Below, piece by piece: positions 1 through 9,474 of a DNA stretch of 64,000 bases. The notes under the pieces are model-generated. The model did no database searches and was not told the origin of the DNA. It saw nothing but the letters and a program-made list of their open reading frames with translations. The stretch's first letter is position 1. Each line of letters opens with the position of its first letter. This DNA is from Sphingorhabdus sp. 109 (GTDB lineage: Bacteria; Pseudomonadota; Alphaproteobacteria; Sphingomonadales; Sphingomonadaceae), in contig NZ_LR732707.1 of NCBI RefSeq assembly GCF_902506555.1, positions 892,001-956,000 of the forward strand, written 5' to 3'. Both the position numbers and the translations under genes were made by a program.

Positions 1-56
1 AATGATTAGCTTTGAAATTTATAGAAGCCGGTCAATGATTGTGCCATATGATTGCC

Positions 57-704
57 ATGACATTGCAAGCAGACGTTTATTGGTCCTTCCGTTCGCCCTA
101 CAGCTATCTGGCTACGCGGCGTTATGTCGCGCTGACGCAGGACTATGACCTGCAGATCAACCAGCGCTTCGTATACCCGCTGGCAATCCGCGAACCGGAT
201 TTCTTCGAGAAAAACCATCCCAATTGGCTCGGCTATACATTTCGCGATATATTCCGCGTGGCGCAGCATATGGGCATCCCGATGGCACCGCCAAAGCCCG
301 ATCCGATCGTGCAGGACATCGCCACGCGCAAGATTGCCGACGAACAGCCCTATATTTTCGAACTGACCCGGATGGGACAGGCAGCATCGCGGCGTGGCAA
401 GGGACTGGATTTTGCCAATGAGGTGTCGCAGCTCATCTGGGGCGGCACCGCAGGCTGGCACGAGGGCGATCATCTGGAAAAAGCCGCCGAGCGCGCCGGA
501 CTGGACCTGACCGAATTGCGTGCCGAAGCCTCGACCCAGGCGGAAGGGCTTGACGCCGAAATAGCCGAAAACCAGAAGGCACTGGAATCCGCAGGCCACT
601 GGGGCGTACCGACGCTGGTATTCGAAGACGAGCCCTTTTTCGGTCAGGATCGGATCGAACTTGCGGTCTGGCGGATGAAACAAAAAGGCCTTGCCGAGCG
701 ATGA
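57..704 (+). CDS. 2-hydroxychromene-2-carboxylate isomerase-type thioredoxin-fold protein (DsbA / GST kappa family)
   Basis: The protein of about 215 residues starts with the W-S-F-R-S-P-Y-S-Y-L segment seen at the front of HCCA isomerases and kappa-class glutathione transferases. It ends with the W-G-V-P-T-L-V-F and F-F-G-Q-D-R segment that closes this thioredoxin-like fold. Members use glutathione in cis-trans isomerisation of ring-cleavage products or act as general GSH-dependent oxidoreductases. The real substrate here cannot be read from sequence. I chose the ATG that leaves only a few residues before the fold; an ATG nine bases upstream and a TTG at 39 are in frame. No clear Shine-Dalgarno is visible. 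The alpha/beta hydrolase follows 55 bases later on the same strand and may be co-transcribed. Confidence 0.8.
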   Translation: MTLQADVYWSFRSPYSYLATRRYVALTQDYDLQINQRFVYPLAIREPDFFEKNHPNWLGYTFRDIFRVAQHMGIPMAPPKPDPIVQDIATRKIADEQPYIFELTRMGQAASRRGKGLDFANEVSQLIWGGTAGWHEGDHLEKAAERAGLDLTELRAEASTQAEGLDAEIAENQKALESAGHWGVPTLVFEDEPFFGQDRIELAVWRMKQKGLAER

Positions 705-759
705 GTGCGCGTCGGTCCGGCAATCCGGTCGTTCATCGCGAGAATTGGGAAAGTAAAAA

Positions 760-1512
760 ATGACTGCGAAGAAATGGGACTTTACGTCTTTTGACGGGGT
801 GAAGCTCAAAATCCACGAGATGGGCGAGGGGCGTCCGCTGCTTTTGCTGCACGGCCTCTTCTCCAGTGCCGATACCAACTGGATCAAATTCGGTCATGCA
901 CGGGCGCTGGCCGATGCGGGCTTCCGGGTGATCATGCCCGACCTCCGTGCGCATGGCGAAAGCGAAGCGCCGCATGATCCTGCGGCCTATCCCGATGATG
1001 TGCTGGTCCGGGATGCGCTGGCGCTGATCGCGCAACTGCAGTTGACCGATTTTGATCTCGGCGGCTTCTCGCTGGGTGCCCGGACGACGGCCCGGCTGCT
1101 GGTTACCGGAGCAAATCCGGGCAGGGCGATCCTTGCCGGCATGGGGCTTCAGGGCCTTGCGGGATGGGAACAGCGTCAGGCATTTTTTCAGGAGGCAATC
1201 CGGCTCAAAGATAGCGCCAAACGCGGCGATCCGCACTGGATGGCCATTCAGTTCATGAAGAGCCAGAAAATCGATCCGGAGGCAGCAAGTTTGTTGCTCG
1301 CGACTTTTTCCGATATGGATCCTGCCGAGGCAGCCAGCATAGAAACCGAAACGCTGGTGCTGTGCGGCAGCGAGGATCGCGACAACGGCGATCCGGAAGA
1401 ATTGGCGGCAATTTTGCTCAATGGCCACCATGTTGAGATACCCGGTACCCATATGAGCAGCGTGACAAAGGCGGAAATGAGCCAGGAGATGGTGCGCTTT
1501 CTGGTTGGATAG
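760..1512 (+). CDS. Alpha/beta hydrolase
   Basis: A 250-residue soluble hydrolase. The oxyanion-hole segment H-G-L-F lies near residue 31, the nucleophile elbow G-F-S-L-G has Ser104, an acid is likely in the G-S-E-D-R-D segment, and the catalytic His is about residue 231 (G-T-H-M). This is a complete Ser-Asp-His arrangement. Sequence alone does not separate esterase, lipase or C-C hydrolase activity. A GGGAAAG stretch precedes the ATG. The downstream membrane protein begins within a dozen bases of its stop, so the two are probably one transcription unit. Confidence 0.85.
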   Translation: MTAKKWDFTSFDGVKLKIHEMGEGRPLLLLHGLFSSADTNWIKFGHARALADAGFRVIMPDLRAHGESEAPHDPAAYPDDVLVRDALALIAQLQLTDFDLGGFSLGARTTARLLVTGANPGRAILAGMGLQGLAGWEQRQAFFQEAIRLKDSAKRGDPHWMAIQFMKSQKIDPEAASLLLATFSDMDPAEAASIETETLVLCGSEDRDNGDPEELAAILLNGHHVEIPGTHMSSVTKAEMSQEMVRFLVG

Positions 1513-1520
1513 GAGGGATG

Positions 1521-2048
1521 ATGCCGAAACTGTATAGCTGGCGCAATTTCTGGATATTCTGGGGCGGTGGGCTGGCGCTCTTCATCTGTCTGATTCTCTC
1601 GGGCGGAGTGCTGGAGACCATCGTCGCTCCCGACGGTATCCTCGACCATCAGAGCGCAGCAACAGCCGACAGGGTCAACGCTATCCAGCAAAGCTGGGCC
1701 GACGCTGGCGTGCTGGACATCGCCCGCTGGGGCATGATCGCAGACCTTGTATTCATTACCCTCTATATGTCCGGCGGCATTATCGGCGGGCGGTTGATCT
1801 GGCAGCGCGCCGTATCGCCGACGCTCAAGAAAATCGGATTGCTGTGCGTGCTCAGCTATTTTATCTTCGGCGTGACCGACTATGTCGAGACCGTGTGCCA
1901 GCTGGTGCAACTGGTCAATGAACAGGGCAGCGATATTCTGGCCGGAACCGCGGCCCTGGCGAGACCTGCCAAAATCATATGCTGGATTGTCGGTACGGTC
2001 GCAATGATCGGTGCGCTCGTCTGGCGATGGCGCGAAACGCGGGCTTGA
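1521..2048 (+). CDS. Small integral membrane protein of unknown function
   Basis: About 175 residues with four probable membrane helices (roughly residues 10-35, 70-94, 104-126 and 151-171) and an extracytoplasmic loop of about 35 residues between the first two. I do not recognise the family. The perfect AGGAGG at 1511-1516 is only one base from a first ATG at 1518 but four bases from the ATG chosen here, which is the more usable spacing. It follows the hydrolase almost directly. No catalytic motif is visible. Confidence 0.75.
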   Translation: MPKLYSWRNFWIFWGGGLALFICLILSGGVLETIVAPDGILDHQSAATADRVNAIQQSWADAGVLDIARWGMIADLVFITLYMSGGIIGGRLIWQRAVSPTLKKIGLLCVLSYFIFGVTDYVETVCQLVQLVNEQGSDILAGTAALARPAKIICWIVGTVAMIGALVWRWRETRA

Positions 2049-2105
2049 CCGGCGCACGATAAAGTTTCAATTCCAACCAGAGTCAAAACAGTTGAGGATC
2101 CACAT

Positions 2106-3944
<1,839 letters not shown>

Positions 3945-3953
3945 ACAATAAAA

Positions 3954-3997
3954 GGCCGGCGAAAACATCTGTTTCCGCCGGCCGCCTTTCGGATTTT
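3954..3997. terminator. Bidirectional rho-independent terminator
   Basis: An inverted repeat of 14 bases per arm (3954-3967 and 3970-3983, one mismatch, core GGCCGGCG) lies between the convergent dipeptidase and peroxiredoxin genes. T-rich runs follow on both strands (a five-T run at about 3993-3997 on plus, and the complement of the A run before 3954 on minus). Confidence 0.8.
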
Positions 3998-4003
3998 TGA
4001 ACC

Positions 4004-4480
4004 TTAGAGCTGATCGAGCATATATTCGGCGGCGCTAACTTTGAAATCGCCCGGTGCTTCGACGTTCAGTTCCTCGACCACGCCGTCATTGACGATCATC
4101 GAGAAACGCTGGCCGCGCTGGCCAAGACCGAAGCCGGAACCGTCCATGGTCAGGCCAACCGCCTCGGCAAAATCGCCATTGCCGTCTGCCAGCATGGTGA
4201 CGTCTTCCGAACCGGCGGCTTCATTCCATGCGCCCATGACGAAGGCGTCATTGACGGCGGTGCAGGCAATCTCGTCAACGCCTTTGGCTTTCAGATCGGC
4301 CGCCTTCTCGACATAGCCGGGAAGATGTTTGGCGGAACAGGTTGGCGTGAAAGCGCCGGGGACGGAAAATAGCGCCACTTTCTTGCCTGCGAAATATTCA
4401 CTGGAATTGATCTGCTGCGGGCCTTCGGCGGTCGCCTTGACCAATTTCACGTCGGGAATCTTGTCGCCTTTGTTAATCAT
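4004..4480 (-). CDS. Peroxiredoxin, Prx5 / PrxII-like
   Basis: A 158-residue thiol peroxidase. The peroxidatic Cys48 sits in P-G-A-F-T-P-T-C, the signature of the atypical Prx5/PrxII group. A second Cys73 in I-A-C-T-A-V-N-D lies where PrxII proteins carry their resolving or auxiliary cysteine. It reduces H2O2 and alkyl hydroperoxides with glutaredoxin or thioredoxin as electron donor. The frame is open further upstream, but AGGAG seven bases before this ATG and the family length fix the start here. Confidence 0.93.
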   Translation of the reverse strand: MINKGDKIPDVKLVKATAEGPQQINSSEYFAGKKVALFSVPGAFTPTCSAKHLPGYVEKAADLKAKGVDEIACTAVNDAFVMGAWNEAAGSEDVTMLADGNGDFAEAVGLTMDGSGFGLGQRGQRFSMIVNDGVVEELNVEAPGDFKVSAAEYMLDQL

Positions 4481-4635
4481 ATGTTGCTCCTGGTTTTGAT
4501 CGGGCTGGGAATGCATGCCTCCATTGGTGATAGTGGTGACAGAGGCAGGAAAATGCAAGCTGGCAAAACAACAGGAAACGAGAGCTGTGACTTTTGCCAT
4601 GGGAAGTTCATAATTGCGACGCTATGCTGACCAGT

Positions 4636-5196
4636 ATGAATGATCCTCTGTTTTTCTCCGGCCAGTTCCTCCTGGCGACACCCGGAATGGCCGATCCCCG
4701 CTTCTCGCGATCGGTCGTGGCAATCTGTTCGCACGATGAAAATGGCGCGCTGGGGATCAATATCGGCGAGACGGTGGAGGGTATCCGGTTTCACGATATC
4801 CTCCGGCAGTTTGATATCGACACGACCGAAGCGCCCGATTGCGATGTTTATCTGGGTGGACCAATGGAAACCCAGCGCGGTTTCATCCTGCACAGCCTGG
4901 ATATCAATATGTCGGACACGCTGCAGGTCGGCGACAGCTGGGGACTGAGCAGCTCTGTCGACATGCTGAAAGCGATTTCGCAGGGGCGCGGTCCGCAACA
5001 GTGGAGCATCGCGCTCGGTTATTCCGGCTGGGGAGAGGGGCAGCTGGAAAGCGAACTGACCCAGAATGGCTGGACGATCGCCAAGGGATCGCCCGACTGG
5101 CTGTACGAACATAGGTCCGGCGACAAATGGCTGATGGCATGGGACGCTTTGGGCATCGATCCGACCAAACTGTCGACCGGATTTGGCAGTGCCTGA
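4636..5196 (+). CDS. YqgE/AlgH family protein (DUF179)
   Basis: About 186 residues with the family hallmarks G-Q-F-L-L-A-T-P-G-M-A-D-P-R-F near the start, N-G-A-L-G-I-N-I, Y-L-G-G-P and L-G-Y-S-G-W-G-E-G-Q-L. The family is widespread in proteobacteria and in Pseudomonas has been linked to regulation of alginate, but its biochemical role is unclear. An in-frame ATG at 4624 would add four residues. I prefer the later ATG because homologues have only a few residues before the G-Q-F-L-L motif. It runs divergently from the peroxiredoxin gene. Confidence 0.88.
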   Translation: MNDPLFFSGQFLLATPGMADPRFSRSVVAICSHDENGALGINIGETVEGIRFHDILRQFDIDTTEAPDCDVYLGGPMETQRGFILHSLDINMSDTLQVGDSWGLSSSVDMLKAISQGRGPQQWSIALGYSGWGEGQLESELTQNGWTIAKGSPDWLYEHRSGDKWLMAWDALGIDPTKLSTGFGSA

Positions 5197-5242
5197 CGCA
5201 TTGTTTGTTACGGTCTGTGCAGCGTCAGACTCACAATATATC

Positions 5243-5266
5243 AAATATAAAGACATCTTTATATTT
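5243..5266. promoter_or_regulatory. AT-rich perfect palindrome upstream of ahcY, candidate SahR-type operator
   Basis: Two perfectly complementary 11-base arms, AAATATAAAGA and TCTTTATATTT, are separated by only CA. The site lies 88 bases before the ahcY start. ArsR-family SAH sensors (SahR) are known to control the SAM/methionine cycle in proteobacteria from short AT-rich palindromes in front of genes such as ahcY. The position and shape fit this, but the assignment to SahR is inference. No sahR gene lies in the window. Confidence 0.6.
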
Positions 5267-5353
5267 GCTTCCGAGGCGGCGAGCCTCTATTGAACGGCCA
5301 TGTTGTCGCACCGGAACGCCTGTGCGGCATTTCGTTTTTCAAGGAGACATGAC

Positions 5354-6754
5354 GTGGCCACCGCAACCCAGGATTATATCATCAAGGATATTTCCCTCGC
5401 CGATTTCGGCCGGAAAGAGATTGAAATAGCCGAAACCGAAATGCCGGGCCTGATGGCGCTGCGCGAAGAATTCGGAGCGGAAAAGCCCCTGAAGGGCGCC
5501 CGCATCACCGGTTCGCTGCACATGACCATCCAGACCGCCGTGCTGATCGAAACCTTGCTGGAACTGGGCGCGGAAGTGCGCTGGGCATCCTGCAACATCT
5601 TCTCGACCCAGGATCATGCCGCCGCTGCGATCGCAGCCGGTGGCACGCCGGTTTTCGCTATCAAGGGCGAAACGCTGGAAGAATATTGGGCCTATGTCGA
5701 GCGCATCTTCGACTGGGGCACCGACCAGACCTGCAACCTGATCCTTGATGATGGCGGCGATGCTACCATGTTCGCGCTTTGGGGCGCGCGGGTGGAAGCC
5801 GGAGAAGAATTGTTCAAGCCGGAAAATGAAGAAGAGGAAGTCTTTGTTGCTACTCTGACCCGCTTTCTTGCTGAACGTCCAGGCTATCTGACCCGCACGG
5901 TTGAAGCGATCAAAGGCGTTTCGGAAGAAACCACCACCGGTGTTCACCGTCTCTATGAACTCGCCAAGATCGGCAAGCTGCCTTTCCCGGCAATCAACGT
6001 CAACGACAGCGTCACCAAGTCCAAGTTCGACAATCTCTATGGTTGCAAAGAGTCGCTGGTCGACGCAATCCGCCGCGCCACCGACGTCATGCTGGCCGGC
6101 AAGGTCGCTGTTGTCGCCGGTTTCGGTGATGTCGGCAAAGGCTCTGCCCAGTCGCTGCGCAACGGCGGCGCTCGCGTCCTCGTGACCGAAATCGATCCGA
6201 TCTGCGCGCTGCAGGCGGCCATGGAAGGCTTTGAAGTCGTCACCATGGAGGAAGGCACCAAACGGGGCGATATTTTTGTTACCACGACCGGCAACAAGGA
6301 TGTCATCACTGTCGATCACATGCGCGCCATGAAGGATCGTGCGATTGTCTGTAATATCGGCCATTTCGACAGCGAGATCCAGATTGGTGCGCTGAAGAAC
6401 ATGAAGTGGACCGAAATCAAGCCGCAGGTCGACGAGGTCGAATTTGCGGACGGCAAGAAGCTGATCGTTCTCGCTCAGGGCCGTCTGGTGAACCTGGGCT
6501 GCGCGACTGGCCACCCGAGCTTCGTGATGTCAGCCAGTTTCACCAACCAGGTGCTGGCTCAGATCGAATTGTGGCTGCGTCCGGAACAATATGAAAATGA
6601 CGTCTATGTTCTGCCCAAGCATCTCGACGAGAAGGTCGCCGAACTGCATCTCGCGAAACTGGGCGTGAAACTGGACAAGCTGAGCCAGGAACAGGCTGAC
6701 TATATCGGTGTTCCGGTCGAAGGCCCGTTCAAGCCGGACCATTATCGCTACTAG
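5354..6754 (+). CDS. ahcY: Adenosylhomocysteinase (SAH hydrolase)
   Basis: A 466-residue NAD-dependent enzyme that splits S-adenosylhomocysteine into adenosine and homocysteine, relieving product inhibition of methyltransferases. The substrate domain carries [12 protein letters not shown] and the [16 protein letters not shown] segment. The Rossmann domain shows [10 protein letters not shown]. The C-terminal K-P-D-H-Y-R-Y is the usual ending. The start is a GTG with AAGGAGA (from 5341) spaced correctly; an upstream in-frame ATG lacks a ribosome site and would only add a non-homologous tail. Likely controlled through the palindrome at 5243-5266. Confidence 0.97.
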   Translation: MATATQDYIIKDISLADFGRKEIEIAETEMPGLMALREEFGAEKPLKGARITGSLHMTIQTAVLIETLLELGAEVRWASCNIFSTQDHAAAAIAAGGTPVFAIKGETLEEYWAYVERIFDWGTDQTCNLILDDGGDATMFALWGARVEAGEELFKPENEEEEVFVATLTRFLAERPGYLTRTVEAIKGVSEETTTGVHRLYELAKIGKLPFPAINVNDSVTKSKFDNLYGCKESLVDAIRRATDVMLAGKVAVVAGFGDVGKGSAQSLRNGGARVLVTEIDPICALQAAMEGFEVVTMEEGTKRGDIFVTTTGNKDVITVDHMRAMKDRAIVCNIGHFDSEIQIGALKNMKWTEIKPQVDEVEFADGKKLIVLAQGRLVNLGCATGHPSFVMSASFTNQVLAQIELWLRPEQYENDVYVLPKHLDEKVAELHLAKLGVKLDKLSQEQADYIGVPVEGPFKPDHYRY

Positions 6755-6774
6755 GCGACAGGATATTCCGAACA

Positions 6775-6813
6775 AAAAAGCCGGGCCATGCGCAATGCAT
6801 GGCCCGGCTTTTT
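6775..6813. terminator. Bidirectional rho-independent terminator after ahcY
   Basis: A 17-base perfect stem (6775-6791 with 6797-6813, core GCCGGGCCATGC) with a five-base loop, flanked by an A run on the left and a T run on the right. It separates ahcY from the convergent transglycosylase gene and should work in both directions. Confidence 0.92.
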
Positions 6814-6830
6814 AATGTCTGGACATATTC

Positions 6831-8573
6831 TTAGCGGGAAGTGAACTGGGTCCGGCGCCGGTCCGGATTGCCGGGAAACTGCGGCCATTGATTTTGCGAA
6901 AGCGCGCGGGCGCTGACCGATTGGAGACCGGCCTGTTTCTCGTACATCCAGTAGTTGCGCAATATGATCGAGACATAGCCACGAGTCTCGACATAGGGAA
7001 TGCTTTCCATGAACAGCAGCGGATCGTCATTATCACGAACTTCGCTGTTCCAGCGCTGCACCGCGCCCGGCCCGGCATTATAGGCCGCGGCAATTTTGGG
7101 CAACTTGCCGCCGGTGATCGATGATTTGCCAAGATATTCGAGATAGGACTGGCCATATTCGAGATTGGTCGAGGGCCGGTAGAGATCGGATTCGCTGAAA
7201 TTGAGGCCATTGGCCCGGGCGATATCGCCGGCGGTTCCGGGACGGACCTGCATCAGGCCGATGGCGTTCGCTGGGCTGACCACTTTGCTGCGGAATGCGG
7301 ATTCCTGCAATGTATGGGCATAGACCAATGCCGGATCGACGCGCCAGCCACCGTCCGGTTTCCATTTCGGCGCCGGGAAGCGGGCCTGGACATCGGGTTT
7401 CACCCCGCGCGGCGCATTATGGGCGAGCCAGAGCTGGGTCCGTGGCAAATCAAGTTCGCGGGCCAGTTTGATCAGGGCAGGGTGGTCGCCGCTGTCGCCG
7501 ATCGTCGCCTGATGCCGCAGCACCTCATCGGCCAGCTGTTCCTCACCAATTTCCACCAGAGCGATGGCAGCGCGGACATTTTCGTGCCGTTCCAGCGCGC
7601 GCCAGTCCGCTTTCTCGAACGACTCGCTTTGGCCGGACCGGTCCGGTTCCATGCCGAGTGTCTGCGCCGCAAGCATACCGTAAAAGCTGTCATCGAAACG
7701 CGCCGCGGCCTGCAGCTTGCCCTGCACCCGCTCAGGCAGGCCGCATTTCAGATCGGATCGGGCGCTCCAGTAGAGACCGGCAGCCTGCAGGTCGACATTG
7801 GCGGCAGACCGGGAGACCTGTTCAAATGCGTTGCCGGCTGTGCGGCAGTCGTTCAGCCGCCATGATGCCAGCCCGGCCACCCAGTTGGCGTGGCCGACCC
7901 ATTCACCCGAGCCATTTTGCGCCTGCCGGGCGAGCCGCAATGCGGAGCTGTCGTCATTTTCGATATAATAGGACCAGGCAACCCGCTGCTCCAGTTCCGT
8001 GCGTGCTTCGGAGGACATCTGGCTGGCATTGGCGTTCAGCAGTGCTTCCGCGCCCTGTGGATTGTCGTTCTTGATAAAGTCTATAATCTGGCCGCGCACG
8101 CTATTGGCTGCGCTGTCGGAGCTGATATCTTTCGGTTTCGACCGGATCGGAGAACCGGGAATCCATGACAGGTTGCGGCGCTGGGGCAGGTCGGGCAACA
8201 GTTGTGCGCCGCGTTTCTGGGCCAGGCGGCCCAACTGCGCGGCTTGCGGTATTTGCGGCGCTTCATTGACCAGAGTCAGCAACGGCCCAAGTTCTGCCCG
8301 GGGACTATTGGCAGCCAGGAAATATTCGGCTTGCGCGATCGGTTTCAGCGGGCCGGTCGGCGCCGTGTCGAGCAGGTTTTTCGCCACGTCCCAGTGATTG
8401 CTGCTCATCGCCGAAAACAGGGCGCGATAATGGTCCGATTGTTTCTGCTTGAGCTGTGAGGGAACATATTTCGCAACCGAAGCGCTGTTGTAGAGAACAG
8501 CACCATCGTCTGCGAGCGCGGGTGCAGCGGTGAGGGTGAGGAGCGATACGGTCAGTGCAAATTTCAGTTTCAC
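6831..8573 (-). CDS. slt: Soluble lytic murein transglycosylase (Slt family)
   Basis: A 580-residue periplasmic enzyme that cleaves the MurNAc-GlcNAc bond of peptidoglycan to give 1,6-anhydromuropeptides. A signal peptide ends in A-L-A. A long alpha-helical superhelix region precedes the C-terminal lysozyme-like domain. The catalytic Glu is about residue 424 in L-Q-E-S-A-F, followed by the G-L-M-Q motif and A-A-A-Y-N-A-G-P-G. The start is a GTG sharing GTGA with the stop of the UDG-like gene upstream, which points to translational coupling. An in-frame ATG 13 codons earlier would spoil the signal peptide. Confidence 0.93.
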   Translation of the reverse strand: MKLKFALTVSLLTLTAAPALADDGAVLYNSASVAKYVPSQLKQKQSDHYRALFSAMSSNHWDVAKNLLDTAPTGPLKPIAQAEYFLAANSPRAELGPLLTLVNEAPQIPQAAQLGRLAQKRGAQLLPDLPQRRNLSWIPGSPIRSKPKDISSDSAANSVRGQIIDFIKNDNPQGAEALLNANASQMSSEARTELEQRVAWSYYIENDDSSALRLARQAQNGSGEWVGHANWVAGLASWRLNDCRTAGNAFEQVSRSAANVDLQAAGLYWSARSDLKCGLPERVQGKLQAAARFDDSFYGMLAAQTLGMEPDRSGQSESFEKADWRALERHENVRAAIALVEIGEEQLADEVLRHQATIGDSGDHPALIKLARELDLPRTQLWLAHNAPRGVKPDVQARFPAPKWKPDGGWRVDPALVYAHTLQESAFRSKVVSPANAIGLMQVRPGTAGDIARANGLNFSESDLYRPSTNLEYGQSYLEYLGKSSITGGKLPKIAAAYNAGPGAVQRWNSEVRDNDDPLLFMESIPYVETRGYVSIILRNYWMYEKQAGLQSVSARALSQNQWPQFPGNPDRRRTQFTSR

Positions 8574-9346
8574 GAGGCAGAAATCCTTGTCAGCATTTGC
8601 AAATCCTTCCACGCTTCGGCCTTGAACAATGGCCGTTCGATCAGGATCCGCGGGTGAAATGTCACGATCGCTTCTGTTTGTGAGGAACTATGGTTAATAA
8701 ATTGCTTATTCTTGCGCGCGGTCAGCAGGTCCTGCCCGAATATGATCTTGGCCGCCAAGTCGCCGAAGCAGATGATACGGTGCGGACGGACCAGCCCGAT
8801 ATGGTGCAAAAGCCGGTTTTTCAGCACTGGCCAATGCTGTTCGTCTATCCGGCCATCATAGGAGAGGGAAAGAGCGATATTTGCTAGATAGGATTGGCCC
8901 GAATCACATCCGATGGCCGTCAGCATTTTTTCCAGCAGTTTTCGGTTGTCCGGGTTGAAGAGATGGACGTCGCCATTGCGGTTTTTTTCCGGCAGCGCCG
9001 AAATCACCATGATTTCCGGTTCCAGGTCCCCTTGCGGCATTACCCTTTGCTTCGACCAGCCCGACTCAACCAGCTTCCTGTCATTGGCCAGCCAATCAAG
9101 AAATTCGGGATAGGTGGCCGGCAATGGCTCGGCCTGTACCGGAGTTCTGGCCTCTTCCGGCACGCGTTCCGTAACGGTTGCTGTTTGCGGCAGATCCTGC
9201 ACCGGAGCGATGGTTGCGGGGGCCAGCAGCGCCGCCGGCCGGTCGGCATAATCCAGATCGACGCCAGCCAGCGACCACCAGTCTTGCAGGCTGGCGATCA
9301 TCGACTCGGGTGAAGGATTAGGCGTTGGTGCGGAGATTAAATTCAT
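8570..9346 (-). CDS. Uracil-DNA glycosylase superfamily protein, apparently degenerate
   Basis: 258 residues. The second half resembles family 4/5 uracil-DNA glycosylases: Y-L-A-N-I, I-I-C-F-G-D-L-A-A-K, and the C-terminal F-H-P-R-I-L segment with downstream E-A-W-K-D-L. The usual catalytic motif A (G-E-A-P-G type) is replaced by V-I-S-A-L-P-E-K near residues 114-121. Only two cysteines are present (147 and 193), so the 4Fe-4S cluster of family 4 cannot form. The first 75 residues are a Pro/Ala-rich low-complexity stretch. Activity as a glycosylase is doubtful. It is coupled by a GTGA overlap to slt. No Shine-Dalgarno is obvious before the ATG. Confidence 0.75.
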   Translation of the reverse strand: MNLISAPTPNPSPESMIASLQDWWSLAGVDLDYADRPAALLAPATIAPVQDLPQTATVTERVPEEARTPVQAEPLPATYPEFLDWLANDRKLVESGWSKQRVMPQGDLEPEIMVISALPEKNRNGDVHLFNPDNRKLLEKMLTAIGCDSGQSYLANIALSLSYDGRIDEQHWPVLKNRLLHHIGLVRPHRIICFGDLAAKIIFGQDLLTARKNKQFINHSSSQTEAIVTFHPRILIERPLFKAEAWKDLQMLTRISAS

Positions 9347-9474
9347 TTATGCATAGAGTCATGAGTTGACGAATAGGTCAATTGGCGGGAAAGCAGGTTT
9401 CTGCCCAGCGGGTTTCGGTTTACGACAGACCGATTATAGAAGAGAATAAAAGCAAGAATTGTAGGAAAAGCGAC

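Noticed and set aside
6-887. A 293-codon minus-strand frame at the start of the window
   Set aside because: It overlaps both the HCCA isomerase-like and hydrolase genes antisense and shows no family motif.
5267-5353. Possible SAH riboswitch in the ahcY leader
   Set aside because: The leader has short hairpins (GAGGC/GCCTC and CGCAC/GTGCG) and an AACGGC, but the long second helix and pseudoknot partners of the SAH riboswitch are not there. The upstream palindrome explains regulation better.
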